Shown here piece after piece: positions 52,468 through 61,902 of a stretch of 64,000 nucleotides of DNA. How positions within the stretch are numbered: the stretch's first letter is position 1; every line of letters begins with the position of its first letter. Position numbers and translations under genes: made by a program. This stretch comes from G963677325 sp963677325. GTDB lineage: Bacteria; Bacteroidota; Bacteroidia; Bacteroidales; Prolixibacteraceae. The notes under the pieces were generated by a model. The model had not been told where the DNA came from, did not search any database, and saw nothing but the letters and a program-made list of their open reading frames with translations. Location of the stretch: the NCBI GenBank assembly GCA_963677325.2, contig CAXXGM010000003.1, positions 496,001-560,000 on the forward strand. Direction: 5' to 3'.

Positions 52468-53077
52468 TGCAATTGGTTATTAGGGAATTAACAAGTGCAA
52501 ATGTAATTGATTTAATTCAGTTTTTCATAAGAGATATAAAAATAAGTATCACTTACAGGTTCATTCTAAAAACATCGGATAAGAAAAATAAGAAAAGAGA
52601 ACAGGGTTGCGTCTATGTTGTAATACAGGAACCGGAGGGAAGAATAAGCTATTTCTGCCATTTTTAATAATATGTTCATACGCCTGAAATTCAGGATTGA
52701 TGAGCAAAACAAGAAAACTGTCGTTGAGTTCCTTCCATAAGATTTGAAATTTTTCCACCCGAAATTCTTTTAAAGAAAAGATGTAAAAATTTCCAATTTA
52801 CGAGTCAATATAATCTACTTAACTCATTATTAGTAATAAGCATAAGAAACCAATAGAATATTACAATCAAAAGTTATTTCAATAGTGTAACAAATCTTGT
52901 AATAGCTCATTGAAGTTCAGTCCAAAGATATCAGGACTGAGTTATTATTTTTATAGATATTCCCCGAGAATTGTTGTAAATTTAGGGATAGGATAAATAT
53001 ATCAGGTGTAGAGTTTTTTCTTTAATTCTGATCACCGGATTGTTTTCATGTAATATAGATATTTCCAATGGTAATCT
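52468..53077. other. Intergenic region with possible regulatory sites
   Basis: I support no gene here. GAGAATTGTTGTAAATTTA at 52966-52984 is identical to 49610-49628, also upstream of a plus-strand gene, so it may be a shared promoter element. TGTAAC and TGTAAT at 52886 and 52898 (12 bp apart) may be a weak Pho-type site about 180 bp before the first pstS-like gene. Confidence 0.5.
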
Positions 53078-54160
53078 ATGAAAAGGATGAATAGGAAGAT
53101 AATGACGGTTATTTTTATCACATCAGTGATTTTTTTGTCCTGCCATTACAAAAAAACTAACCGTACCATGGATGAGATGAAAGACACCATTATTTCGGGT
53201 GCAGGTGCAACCTTGCCCATGCCTTTGTACATCCAATTAATTTCGGAATACAATAAAAAAGGGAAGACTAAGGTCGTTTATACCGGAGTGGGATCCGAAG
53301 CGGGAATCCTCAGTCTTAAAGACAAGAAAGTTGATTTCGGGGCAACTGACATTTACCTCAATGACATCAGGGTATCTGAATTTGGAGCGCCGATTATTCA
53401 TATTCCTACTTGTATAGGAGCCGTGGTACTGGCATACAATCTTCCTGGAATCACTTCATTAAAACTTAAAAATGAAGTTTTATCAAGAATCTTCATGGGA
53501 GAAATTACCAGGTGGAATGATAAAGCAATCAAAAAGGATAATCCTGGTACAAAATTGCCTGATAAAAATATCACCTTGATTCACCGTTCAGACGGCAGTG
53601 GGACAACATTTATCTTCAGCAGTTACATGAGTAGAGTAAGTAAAAGATGGACCAACAAAATCGGGACGGTGAAAAATCTAAAGTTACCAATCGGCAAAAG
53701 CGCTCAAGGCAATACCGGTGTTGAACGTCTTATCATGGAGACCGATGGTGCATTGGGTTATCTTGCTTATGAATATGCTATTGCTCAAAAAATTCCTTTC
53801 GCTGAGGTGCAAAACAAAGCCGGAAGATTTATCAAGCCTTCCATTGAATCAATTTCTGCTGCCGCAAGAGCTCTGAATGTTCCTGATACCCGTGTAATGT
53901 TAACCAATTCACCGGATCCCCTGGCCTATCCTTTGACCGGCTTTACCTGGATTATTCTTTACAGGGAACAGTCTTACAATCAAAGGAGCCTTCAGCACAC
54001 CCGGGAGACTTTAAAATTTCTTCGCTGGCTTATCGGACCGGAAGCCCAATCATCAGCTGCAACCCTTAATTATGCACCCCTACCGGATAAAGCAGTAAAA
54101 GCGGCCATGGCTAATATAAATTCATTCACATATGAAGGCAAATCGGTTATCGAATATTGA
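53078..54160 (+). CDS. PstS-like phosphate-binding lipoprotein (first copy)
   Basis: The 360-residue protein has a lipoprotein signal (ITSVIFLSC) and phosphate-binding loops of the PstS type: ISGAGATLPMPLYIQLISEY (about 40-59), YTGVGSEAGILSLKDKKVDF, RSDGSGTTFIFSSYM and AQGNTGVERLIMETDGALGY. It resembles the longer PstS/SphX-type proteins, unlike the shorter PstS at 57290-58129. It is separated from the pst operon by the regulator and porin genes and ends at its own terminator. It likely binds phosphate in the periplasm with an affinity different from the second copy (inference). Confidence 0.92.
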   Translation: MKRMNRKIMTVIFITSVIFLSCHYKKTNRTMDEMKDTIISGAGATLPMPLYIQLISEYNKKGKTKVVYTGVGSEAGILSLKDKKVDFGATDIYLNDIRVSEFGAPIIHIPTCIGAVVLAYNLPGITSLKLKNEVLSRIFMGEITRWNDKAIKKDNPGTKLPDKNITLIHRSDGSGTTFIFSSYMSRVSKRWTNKIGTVKNLKLPIGKSAQGNTGVERLIMETDGALGYLAYEYAIAQKIPFAEVQNKAGRFIKPSIESISAAARALNVPDTRVMLTNSPDPLAYPLTGFTWIILYREQSYNQRSLQHTRETLKFLRWLIGPEAQSSAATLNYAPLPDKAVKAAMANINSFTYEGKSVIEY

Positions 54161-54506
54161 GATTAGAGGAATTTGTATTCTCTTCATTGCCAGAGAATAA
54201 AATTTCCATATTCAATACTAAGCATCAGGGAAAATTAATATCCTATTCCTTACTATGTACGGCTGGTTTTTTCTGCTTAAAGTTCCCTCGCCATTGCTTT
54301 TCCTCAGAATAGTCCATTGCTGATACGGCAGGAAGAAACCTAAACAACGGGAAATACTGCTTTCCCTAAGAGTTGTCAAACTTTAAAATACATTGGATCA
54401 AAACCAGGTGGTAATATTCACTCTCATTCTGATTTCTCTGAAGTAAATGGGAAGGAGGGGTTACTGACAGCATTGATAAAAAATATTTTAGTAAGCAATG
54501 ATTAAG

Positions 54507-54551
54507 CTTTCTGTATCAAAAATGGGACTTCTCCCTTTTTTATACAGAAAG
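54507..54551 (+). terminator. Terminator of the first pstS-like gene
   Basis: CTTTCTGTAT...GGGA pairs with TCCC...ATACAGAAAG through a long stem with a small bulge and a four-base loop; the 3' arm contains a run of six T. It lies about 350 bp after the stop. Confidence 0.7.
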
Positions 54552-54583
54552 AATTTTAAGTCTGTTAAATTTTTTAATCAAAT

Positions 54584-54629
54584 TGTAACTCTTTTGAAAC
54601 ATTCCTGTAACCCTCTTCCCCTAATATTG
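54584..54629 (+). promoter_or_regulatory. Candidate Pho box and promoter of the PhoB-like gene
   Basis: TGTAAC (54584), TGAAAC (54595) and TGTAAC (54606) are spaced exactly 11 bp apart, as for PhoB direct repeats. TAATATTG (54622-54629), close to TAnnTTTG, begins 10 bp after the last repeat. The porin promoter has the same spacing. Confidence 0.75.
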
Positions 54630-54705
54630 ATCCCAAAAAAGTAAATAGGGCGAGATAAAAATCACGCTTACAAACAGCTTGCGGAACATACGGTTCATCA
54701 TTATT

Positions 54706-55416
54706 ATGAATGCAGAGAATTATCGATTGCTTGTTGTTGAGGATGAGGAAGATCTGAACGAGATTCTGCAATTTAATCTTGAAGGCGAAGGCTATCATGT
54801 TGATACAGTCTTTTCTACAGAAGAAGCTTTAACAAGAGATCTTGCTTTTTATCACCTGATACTTCTTGATGTTAAAATGGGTGAACTTTCCGGTTTCGGT
54901 TTGGCTCAAAAAATCAGGAAAGAACTTAACCTTCAGACACATTTGATTTTCGTTACAGCAAGAAACGATGAGAATGATCTGCTTACCGGTTATAATCTTG
55001 GGGCAGATGACTATATAACAAAACCTTTCTCTGTCCAGGTATTAATGGCACGGGTAAAGGCAGTTCTTATGAGATCAAAAATTTTCCCAGCCGAAACGAT
55101 TTCAAGGACTGTTATTTCAAGGGATATAATTATTGATTCAACCTCCAGAAGATTGTTGATCGGAGTTAAGAAAGTGGAGTTGACACGTAGAGAGTATGAA
55201 ATTATTTCCCTCTTAACTGAATCACCGGGGAAAATATTTTCAAGGGATGAAATTCTGAAAAGGATCGGCAAAGGTGATGTTGTTGTTAACGACAGAACTG
55301 TTGATATCATTGTGACAAGACTACGCCATAAACTTAAGGAATATGGGAGTTACATACAGACTAAAACTGGTTTTGGCTATTATTTTGAAATCAATAAAAC
55401 AGGTAAATGTATTTAA
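54706..55416 (+). CDS. phoB: OmpR/PhoB-family response regulator
   Basis: From the ATG at 54706 the protein has 236 residues; a TTG start nine codons upstream is possible but less likely. The receiver has VEDEED (acidic pair), Asp55 (LILLDVKMG) and KPFS. The C-terminal winged helix has VELTRREYEIISLLTESPGK, NDRTVDIIVTRLRHKL and TKTGFGYYFE. The position in a pst region and the upstream TGTAAC repeats point to PhoB, probably autoregulated. No histidine kinase is encoded beside it, so the PhoR partner is elsewhere. The gene symbol rests on context as much as on sequence. Confidence 0.82.
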   Translation: MNAENYRLLVVEDEEDLNEILQFNLEGEGYHVDTVFSTEEALTRDLAFYHLILLDVKMGELSGFGLAQKIRKELNLQTHLIFVTARNDENDLLTGYNLGADDYITKPFSVQVLMARVKAVLMRSKIFPAETISRTVISRDIIIDSTSRRLLIGVKKVELTRREYEIISLLTESPGKIFSRDEILKRIGKGDVVVNDRTVDIIVTRLRHKLKEYGSYIQTKTGFGYYFEINKTGKCI

Positions 55417-55764
55417 TGCATTTTTCTTTTAATGATCAACTTTCAGATTCACATTTTAAAAGTGATATTGACAAAAAACATTTCAGAATACATACATTGC
55501 CCATCCATAATTATCAACAGAGAGTTTAGTATACAAAGAAATGCTTTTTATTCCCTCACATGGTGATCTTTCCTATTACCGGCAATAAATGATAAAAGAA
55601 GCAGATATACAAACAGGATTTCCTTCACTTTCCCCAGCTTTACATCACAATTGGCGGCATGGATGATTTTTTATTCTTAATGGAAAGGATATTGTTCTAT
55701 GTAGTTTTGATGTGCTTCAGCATGTCAGTCCACCTCAAAATAATTCTTCTCCCGGTAATTCAAA

Positions 55765-55849
55765 TGTAATTTGTAACAGGACCAAAACACCATTGTAACA
55801 TTGTTTAATCGATATGTAACAAGGATGTAACATGGTTATTGAATTTTTG
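55765..55849 (+). promoter_or_regulatory. Candidate Pho box array and promoter of the phosphate porin gene
   Basis: TGTAAT at 55765 and TGTAAC at 55772, 55794, 55815 and 55826 lie in tandem; the last two are 11 bp apart and the others are near multiples of 11. AATTTTTG at 55842-55849 (one mismatch to TAnnTTTG) begins 10 bp after the last repeat. Confidence 0.78.
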
Positions 55850-55882
55850 TACCGTATTAAAAACGAAAATTATTCAATAATC

Positions 55883-57229
55883 ATGAAAAAACTAAAGTCA
55901 ATTCTATTCTTGCTCGCGATGACAATGACCATTATGGTTAGCGCTCAGGAGTCCACTGTGAATGAAAAACTTACGGAAGTAAATGACAAGGTAAACGGTC
56001 TGCTTGAAAGGTTGGCTACTGATGAAGCTGATCTTTCCAAGCTTACAAAAATCAAAGTTTCAGGATACATTCAGGCCCAGTATCAGAATTTCGCTGATCA
56101 GACCTTGTTGCCAGCTTCTCAAAACTATTTTTCGATAAGAAGAGCCAGAGTGAAATTTACCTATGAAGCTCTTGACGGTGTAAAATTTGTGTTACAGCCC
56201 GACTTTGCTCCGGGGGCACTTTCCCTTAAAGATGCTTATGTCGTGGTAAATGATCATTGGAAAAAAGGTATGAGTTTATGGATGGGTAAATTCAACAGGC
56301 CAAACTATGAAGTAGAATACTCATCAAGTCAGCGTGAACTGCCCGAACGTTCCCTGGTCATCAGGACACTCTATCCTGGAGAACGTGCAATTGGCGCTAA
56401 ATTTGAATATAATCCGGTTAGCACCCCGATCCACTTTCAATTGGCTCTTTTTAACGGAGAAGAGGGCCTGTCACTTAAAAATGCTGCAGGAACAGATTTG
56501 AACTCCAACGAAAACAAGGATTTTGACAATTTCAAAGATATAATGGCACGTGTAACCTATAACCTGAAGCTTGGAAGTTTTGGCGGTCTGGATTTAGGCG
56601 CTCATGGTTACTTCGGAGCAATGAAATCAATGGCTGATTCGACTTACCACAGCGATTACAAAACTGTTTCTAAAGAAGCGTTTGGCAAGCCACTGACAAG
56701 GCAATGGTTTGGCGGCGAATTTCAGTTATTTGCAGATGTATTGGGCGGGATGTCTGTCAAAGGCGAATACCTTGCCGGTAAAAATGCCACTGTTGGATTT
56801 AAAAAGTCAGGATCAACTGTTGGAGCAGCCAATTACCAGAATAATTTTTCCGGTTATTACCTTTATCTGATCAAGAACTTAGGCAAGAAAAATCAGTTTG
56901 CCTTCCGTTATGATTATTACGATCCGAATACCAATATTACCGGAAAAGATGTTAGCGTTTCAGGATATTCTGCAACAGGAACATTGGCTAAGAAAACCAG
57001 CAGCAAATCTGATCTGGCAACCTCAACTTTCGGGCTAGCCCTTCATCACTACTGGGATGATAATATCAGGATTTCATTAGCCTACGATATTGTTAATAAT
57101 GAGAAAGCCGGGACAGCCGGAAAAGTTGTGGACAGCTTTACAACTGCCCATGGAGTAGCTTCTACAAGGGATTGGAGCAATCATGTTCCCATGAACGTAT
57201 TCACATTAAGAATACAGGCTAAATTTTAA
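55883..57229 (+). CDS. OprP/OprO-like phosphate-type porin
   Basis: From the ATG at 55883 the protein has 448 residues with a signal peptide ending near VSAQE. An upstream in-frame ATG at 55832 lies before the predicted -7 element and would bury the signal. A short coiled coil (about 25-45) precedes a 16-strand-like barrel: KVSGYIQAQYQNFADQ, NYFSIRRARVKFTYEALDGV, WMGKFNRPNYEVEYSSSQRE, and a C-terminal NVFTLRIQAKF ending in Phe. It probably lets phosphate or polyphosphate cross the outer membrane. It is followed 60 bp later by pstS and appears to head that operon. Confidence 0.9.
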   Translation: MKKLKSILFLLAMTMTIMVSAQESTVNEKLTEVNDKVNGLLERLATDEADLSKLTKIKVSGYIQAQYQNFADQTLLPASQNYFSIRRARVKFTYEALDGVKFVLQPDFAPGALSLKDAYVVVNDHWKKGMSLWMGKFNRPNYEVEYSSSQRELPERSLVIRTLYPGERAIGAKFEYNPVSTPIHFQLALFNGEEGLSLKNAAGTDLNSNENKDFDNFKDIMARVTYNLKLGSFGGLDLGAHGYFGAMKSMADSTYHSDYKTVSKEAFGKPLTRQWFGGEFQLFADVLGGMSVKGEYLAGKNATVGFKKSGSTVGAANYQNNFSGYYLYLIKNLGKKNQFAFRYDYYDPNTNITGKDVSVSGYSATGTLAKKTSSKSDLATSTFGLALHHYWDDNIRISLAYDIVNNEKAGTAGKVVDSFTTAHGVASTRDWSNHVPMNVFTLRIQAKF

Positions 57230-57289
57230 TCAAAATCAGCACGTATCACAGTATTTATAAATTCGTTACTTAACTTAAAAAATATAACA

Positions 57290-58129
57290 ATGAAATCATC
57301 AAAATTATTAAAGTTTGCGATCATAGCAGTTGTGCTTGGGGTTGTCAGCTTTGCATTCAAGGCAGCTCCTGAACGCATTACCGTTAAAGGTTCAGATACC
57401 ATGGTTATCCTGGCACAAAAATGGGCCGAAGTATACATGAAAAGCAATCCTTCTACATCAGTCCAGGTGACAGGAGGTGGATCCGGAGTTGGAATTTCGG
57501 CGCTCATTAATGGGGCAACTGATATTTGCAATGCCAGCCGTAAGATGAAAAATTCAGAAAAGGACAAACTGAAACAAAGGTACAACACGCTTGGTGTTGA
57601 AATACCTTGTGCAAGAGATGGAATAACCATTTACCTCAGTGCATCGAATGCTGTTAAAGAATTATCAATTAAACAATTAAGCGAAATATTCAAAGGTAAC
57701 ATCAAAAACTGGAAAGAAGTTGGCGGTGCCGATGCATCCATAAAATTATACGGAAGGGAAAACAGTTCAGGAACCTATGTATTTTTCCAGGAAAATGTCG
57801 TAAAAGGTGATTATGCTTCAAGTTGTCAGACTCTGCCGGGAACTGCAGCCGTTGTAAATGCAGTAAAAAAAGATCCGAACGGAATCGGTTACGGCGGTGC
57901 AGCTTATGCTGAAGGAATTTCTATCTGTAAGGTGAAAAAAGATGATAAAAGTACGGCTTACGCTGCCACTGCTGAAACAATTGCAAAAGGCCAATATCCC
58001 ATCTCACGTTATCTTTATATGTACACCCGAAACAGACCAACCGGTGCAATGAAACAATATATCGATTGGATTTTAAGCCCTGATGGCCAAAAATTAGTTG
58101 TTGATATGGGGTACTTTCCCGTTAAATAA
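57290..58129 (+). CDS. pstS: PstS phosphate-binding protein (second copy)
   Basis: The 279-residue protein has a signal peptide (about 1-26) and standard PstS phosphate loops: ITVKGSDTMVILAQKWAEVY (about 30-49), VTGGGSGVGISALINGATDI, GRENSSGTYVFFQENVV and YLYMYTRNRPTGAMKQYIDW. It is soluble in the periplasm and would hand phosphate to PstC-PstA. A hairpin at 58170-58203 lies before pstC, as often seen where binding protein needs to be more abundant than the permease. Confidence 0.94.
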   Translation: MKSSKLLKFAIIAVVLGVVSFAFKAAPERITVKGSDTMVILAQKWAEVYMKSNPSTSVQVTGGGSGVGISALINGATDICNASRKMKNSEKDKLKQRYNTLGVEIPCARDGITIYLSASNAVKELSIKQLSEIFKGNIKNWKEVGGADASIKLYGRENSSGTYVFFQENVVKGDYASSCQTLPGTAAVVNAVKKDPNGIGYGGAAYAEGISICKVKKDDKSTAYAATAETIAKGQYPISRYLYMYTRNRPTGAMKQYIDWILSPDGQKLVVDMGYFPVK

Positions 58130-58169
58130 CTATCAACTGCTTGAACATTTACATAAAAACGTGATTTTT

Positions 58170-58203
58170 AAGCGAATAATTTCCAAAAAGAAATTATTCG
58201 CTT
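58170..58203 (+). terminator. Hairpin between pstS and pstC
   Basis: AAGCGAATAATTTC pairs perfectly with GAAATTATTCGCTT around a six-base loop. The following DNA is not a pure T run, so it may be a leaky terminator or a 3'-end stabiliser. Confidence 0.7.
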
Positions 58204-58251
58204 TCACTTGTCTATAAAGGCTAATGATCAGGGAATAGTAACATTTCAAAT

Positions 58252-59460
58252 ATGACCAGAAAAAAATCAAAAAAGGATACTCCAGACTATTCAATTTCTA
58301 CAGGTCAAGGGCCCAATTCTATCGAAATTACGAAGAAAAGGTTCCGGTTGAGCGATTACCTGGCAGAAAAAATAATTAAAAGTGTCGCCTTTCTTTCCAT
58401 TACAATTATCGTCCTCATTTTCATTTTTGTATTCCGCGAAGCAATCCCCATTTTCAGTACTTCTAAGGAAGTAAAAGCTTCAACTACAGAAGAGTTGACT
58501 CCGTTAAAACAGGAGACCTACGTTGTTGAAACCGGCAATGCTTCAAAAACCGAGGAAACTCAGGAAATCTATAACGGGAGTAATGATAAACCGGAAGTTC
58601 AGGAACAATATGGTGTACAAACAACCGATTCTGCATCTGCCGCCGCCGCATCTGACAATACTTATACTGTCAGTGCCGGAAGCGGTTTCGATAGTAACCA
58701 ATCAGCGTTAAAAAGCCTGGTGTCCAAAGATTGGATCCCAGTTTCTGAGAAACCAAGATACGGACTCCTGGCTTTAATTATCGGAACATTTAAAATTACC
58801 ATCATCTCCATCCTTTTTGCGGCGCCCTTGTCAATCCTCGCGGCTTTATATACCTCAGTATTTGCCAACAAAAAGATGAAGGAAATCATCAAGCCGACCA
58901 TCGAACTGCTAGCCGGATTTCCCTCTGTTGTGATTGGTTTTTTTGCTCTGATGGTACTTGCAACATTTCTTCAGGGAATTTTCCATTACGAAACCAGATT
59001 AAATTCCTTTGTCGGGGGAATCGCAATGGGCATTGCGGCCATTCCGATCATTTTTACAATTACGGAGGATGCTTTGACTGCCGTCCCTAAATCTTATTAT
59101 GAAGGAAGTCTGGCCATTGGAGCTTCTAAATGGCAAACGGCCTTTTTTGTCATCTTACCTGCTGCTACACCAGGTATTTTTGCAGCGATACTTCTTGGAA
59201 TTGGCAGGGTATTTGGAGAAACAATGATCGCCTTAATGGCTACAGGAAATGCGGCCATGATGGATCTGAACCCGTTTACTTCTGTGAGGACACTGGCTGC
59301 CACAATCGGGGCGGAGATGGCAGAAGTCGTATTCGGGGATACGCATTACAATGTACTGTTTTTGATCGGCTCATTGCTATTCATTTTTACATTCATCCTT
59401 AATGCGATAGCAGAATTTTATGTAAAAGGAAAACTAATGAAAAGAATACAGGGAAAATGA
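58252..59460 (+). CDS. pstC: Phosphate ABC transporter permease PstC with long periplasmic insert
   Basis: The 402-residue permease has its first membrane helix at about 45-65. An unusual stretch of about 100 residues follows (about 70-165), rich in Ser, Thr, Glu and Ala. The other helices come after it. The permease signature is EDALTAVPKSYYEGSLAIGA, with KWQTAFFVILPAATPGI. PstC proteins usually have a short first loop, so the insert is lineage-specific or a modified periplasmic domain. It overlaps pstA by 4 bp (ATGA), indicating translational coupling. Confidence 0.94.
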   Translation: MTRKKSKKDTPDYSISTGQGPNSIEITKKRFRLSDYLAEKIIKSVAFLSITIIVLIFIFVFREAIPIFSTSKEVKASTTEELTPLKQETYVVETGNASKTEETQEIYNGSNDKPEVQEQYGVQTTDSASAAAASDNTYTVSAGSGFDSNQSALKSLVSKDWIPVSEKPRYGLLALIIGTFKITIISILFAAPLSILAALYTSVFANKKMKEIIKPTIELLAGFPSVVIGFFALMVLATFLQGIFHYETRLNSFVGGIAMGIAAIPIIFTITEDALTAVPKSYYEGSLAIGASKWQTAFFVILPAATPGIFAAILLGIGRVFGETMIALMATGNAAMMDLNPFTSVRTLAATIGAEMAEVVFGDTHYNVLFLIGSLLFIFTFILNAIAEFYVKGKLMKRIQGK

Positions 59461-60362
59461 TAAATAGCTTCAGAAAAAACATAAAAGGTATTGTTATTGA
59501 GGGAATTACATTATCTTCAGCTTTGATTATCATAGCAATTGTAATAGTGATGATCACTGTGATTGTGATCGGAGGTAAAGATCAATTGACATGGAAATTT
59601 TTGACCAGCTTCCCTGAAGACGGGATGACAAAAGGTGGAATTTTCCCAGCTATTTATGGAACAGCCGTGCTTGTAATTATCATGTCAGTAGCCGCTGTTC
59701 CATTTGGCACGATCACCGCCATTTATCTCACCGAATATGCAAAAGAAAATTCAATTATTGCAAAAAGCATCCGGTTTGCGGTTCGTACACTGGCAGTAAT
59801 CCCATCTATTATTTACGGTCTTTTCGGTCTGGGATTCTTCATTAAATTCGTTGGATCACATGTGGACAGCACATTTTACGGAGGAGAATTGAAATGGGGT
59901 CAGCCCAATCTGCTTTGGGCAAGTCTTACAATGGCTTTGTTAACACTTCCGGTCGTAATCGTATCTGTTGAGGAAGCATTAAAAACAGTACCTAATGAAT
60001 TGCGCGCAGGTAGCCTGGCGCTGGGAGCAACCAAATGGCAAACGATCTGGAGAGTTGTTATCCCCGGATCTATCTCGGGGATTATGACTGGTACTATTCT
60101 TGCAGTCAGCCGGGGCGCCGGAGAGGTAGCTCCAATTTTATTTACCGGGGCTGCGTACTACCTGGCAACATTACCTGGCCTTGGAGACCAGTTTATGGTT
60201 TTGGGCTACCATATTTATGTCCTGACGACCCAATCGGCTAATGTCGACCAAACGTTGCCCATTCAATTTGGTACTACCTGCGTACTGCTTTTACTTACAT
60301 TCTTCCTGAATATGTCAGCAGTTATTTTAAGATACAGAGTCAGAAAAAAGAAAACAAATTAA
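59457..60362 (+). CDS. pstA: Phosphate ABC transporter permease PstA
   Basis: The 301-residue inner-membrane protein has six helices and the EAA-type signature VEEALKTVPNELRAGSLALG with ATKWQTIWRVVIPGSISGI. The segment RTLAVIPSIIYGLFGLGFF is also typical. It starts within the last codon of pstC and ends 2 bp before the pstB start. It forms the translocation pore with PstC. Confidence 0.95.
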   Translation: MINSFRKNIKGIVIEGITLSSALIIIAIVIVMITVIVIGGKDQLTWKFLTSFPEDGMTKGGIFPAIYGTAVLVIIMSVAAVPFGTITAIYLTEYAKENSIIAKSIRFAVRTLAVIPSIIYGLFGLGFFIKFVGSHVDSTFYGGELKWGQPNLLWASLTMALLTLPVVIVSVEEALKTVPNELRAGSLALGATKWQTIWRVVIPGSISGIMTGTILAVSRGAGEVAPILFTGAAYYLATLPGLGDQFMVLGYHIYVLTTQSANVDQTLPIQFGTTCVLLLLTFFLNMSAVILRYRVRKKKTN

Positions 60363-60364
60363 TC

Positions 60365-61123
60365 ATGATCCTCGAAAAAATCTATACCGAGAATATGTTT
60401 CTCTACTACAGCGGTAAAATGGCGCTGAACAACATCTCGATTAAAATTCCTGAAAAAAAAATAACCGCTTTCATTGGTCCTTCAGGATGTGGAAAATCTA
60501 CCTTTTTGCGAAGTATTAACCGCATGAATGACCTGATTGAAGGTGTTAAGATAGAAGGTACAGTCAAGATTGACAGCATAAATATCTACGACAAAAATAT
60601 CGATGTCGTCAATTTGCGGAAAAAAGTAGGGATGGTATTTCAAAAATCAAATCCCTTTGCCAAATCGATCTATGATAACATTGCTTACGGACCCAGAATT
60701 AACGGTATAAAAGAAAAAGGGAAGCTGGATGAAATCGTAGAGAAAGCTTTGAAGAATGCCGCTATCTGGGATGAAGTGAAAGACAGACTGGGAGATTCGG
60801 CGCTCGGACTTTCAGGAGGGCAACAGCAAAGGCTTTGTATCGCCAGGACACTGGCCGTAAATCCGGAAATCGTTTTAATGGATGAACCTGCCAGCGCTCT
60901 TGATCCGTTATCAACATCAAAAATTGAGGAACTGATTATACAACTGAAGGAGCTTTATACCATAGTTATTGTTACCCATAACATGCAGCAAGCCGCCCGT
61001 ATCAGTGACAATACGGCCTTTTTCTACCTTGGTGAACTGATTGAATACGATAAAACAAAAAAGATTTTTACTAATCCTGAGAAGAAGCAGACTGAAGACT
61101 ATATCACAGGTCGTTTTGGATGA
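60365..61123 (+). CDS. pstB: Phosphate ABC transporter ATPase PstB
   Basis: The 252-residue ATPase has Walker A IGPSGCGKST (37-46), the PstB segment FLRSINRMNDLIEGVKIEG, VGMVFQKSNPF (Q-loop), signature LSGGQQQRLCIAR, Walker B VLMDEPASALD and the H-loop in IVTHNM. It energises PstC-PstA and is encoded directly after them. Confidence 0.97.
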   Translation: MILEKIYTENMFLYYSGKMALNNISIKIPEKKITAFIGPSGCGKSTFLRSINRMNDLIEGVKIEGTVKIDSINIYDKNIDVVNLRKKVGMVFQKSNPFAKSIYDNIAYGPRINGIKEKGKLDEIVEKALKNAAIWDEVKDRLGDSALGLSGGQQQRLCIARTLAVNPEIVLMDEPASALDPLSTSKIEELIIQLKELYTIVIVTHNMQQAARISDNTAFFYLGELIEYDKTKKIFTNPEKKQTEDYITGRFG

Positions 61124-61150
61124 GATTTAATCATTTTAGAAATTTAAATT

Positions 61151-61816
61151 ATGGAAAATTACAGAATTTTTGACACCGAACTTGAAAAGCTTACCCACAA
61201 AGTAATCCGAATGTGTTCCCAGGTTAACGATCAATTGATCGATGTAATCTATGCGCTGAAAACAACCGATCTGCTATTGGCCGGGAAAGTGATTAAAAAC
61301 GATGAATTGATCAATAATCTTGATGTTAAGATTGATAAATTGTGCCAAAAGATTTTTGCCCTTCAACAGCCTGTTGCCTCAGATCTGAGGTACATTATAT
61401 CGGCGCTTAAAATCAACAACGATCTTGAACGCATCGGCGACCACGCTGTAAACATTGCCAAAAGAATTGAACCGTTACAGGATTATAAAGAGATGGTGGA
61501 GGTGCTTGGGATCGATATCGTCGGTGATAAAACGATTGACCTGTTCTCTGATGTCCTTGAATTGGTGAAAAGTCACGATCTTAGATTTGCAGAGAGAGTT
61601 ATCAGCAAGGCGGAGATAATCAAGGAAGAGTGTGAAAAAATTGCCTCAAGGATCCTGGGTGAGATGATGCATCAGTCCGAAGTTGTGGTGGTGGCCGCAA
61701 ATATATTGATCATAACCAACTTGTTTGAAAGAATTACAAGTTATTCCACCAATATTGCCGAATCAATCACATTTGTTGTGGAGGGCGAAATCGTAAAACA
61801 CAAAAAGCATATTTAA
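61151..61816 (+). CDS. phoU: PhoU phosphate-signalling regulator
   Basis: The 221-residue helical protein has two PhoU repeats: KIDKLCQKIFALQQPVASDL, RYIISALKINNDLERIGDHA (metal-binding E-x-x-x-D type) and LIITNLFERITSYSTNIAES. It links the state of the Pst transporter to the PhoR-PhoB pathway and represses uptake when phosphate is plentiful. It starts 27 bp after pstB and is followed by a bidirectional terminator. Confidence 0.95.
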   Translation: MENYRIFDTELEKLTHKVIRMCSQVNDQLIDVIYALKTTDLLLAGKVIKNDELINNLDVKIDKLCQKIFALQQPVASDLRYIISALKINNDLERIGDHAVNIAKRIEPLQDYKEMVEVLGIDIVGDKTIDLFSDVLELVKSHDLRFAERVISKAEIIKEECEKIASRILGEMMHQSEVVVVAANILIITNLFERITSYSTNIAESITFVVEGEIVKHKKHI

Positions 61817-61866
61817 AATTTGGAAACTCTGATAAATCCCATCCAATAATTGCAATAAGATGCTGA

Positions 61867-61900
61867 GATAAGGAGCAGTTGGTCAAAACAGCTCCTTATC
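61867..61900. terminator. Bidirectional terminator between phoU and the glycosyltransferase gene
   Basis: GATAAGGAGC pairs with GCTCCTTATC around a 14-nt loop. It lies between convergent genes. Confidence 0.7.
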
Positions 61901-61902
61901 GA

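Noticed and set aside
52455..52758. Short ORFs upstream of the subtilase gene
   Set aside because: Both are AT-driven frames with no recognisable motif; one overlaps the subtilase start antisense.
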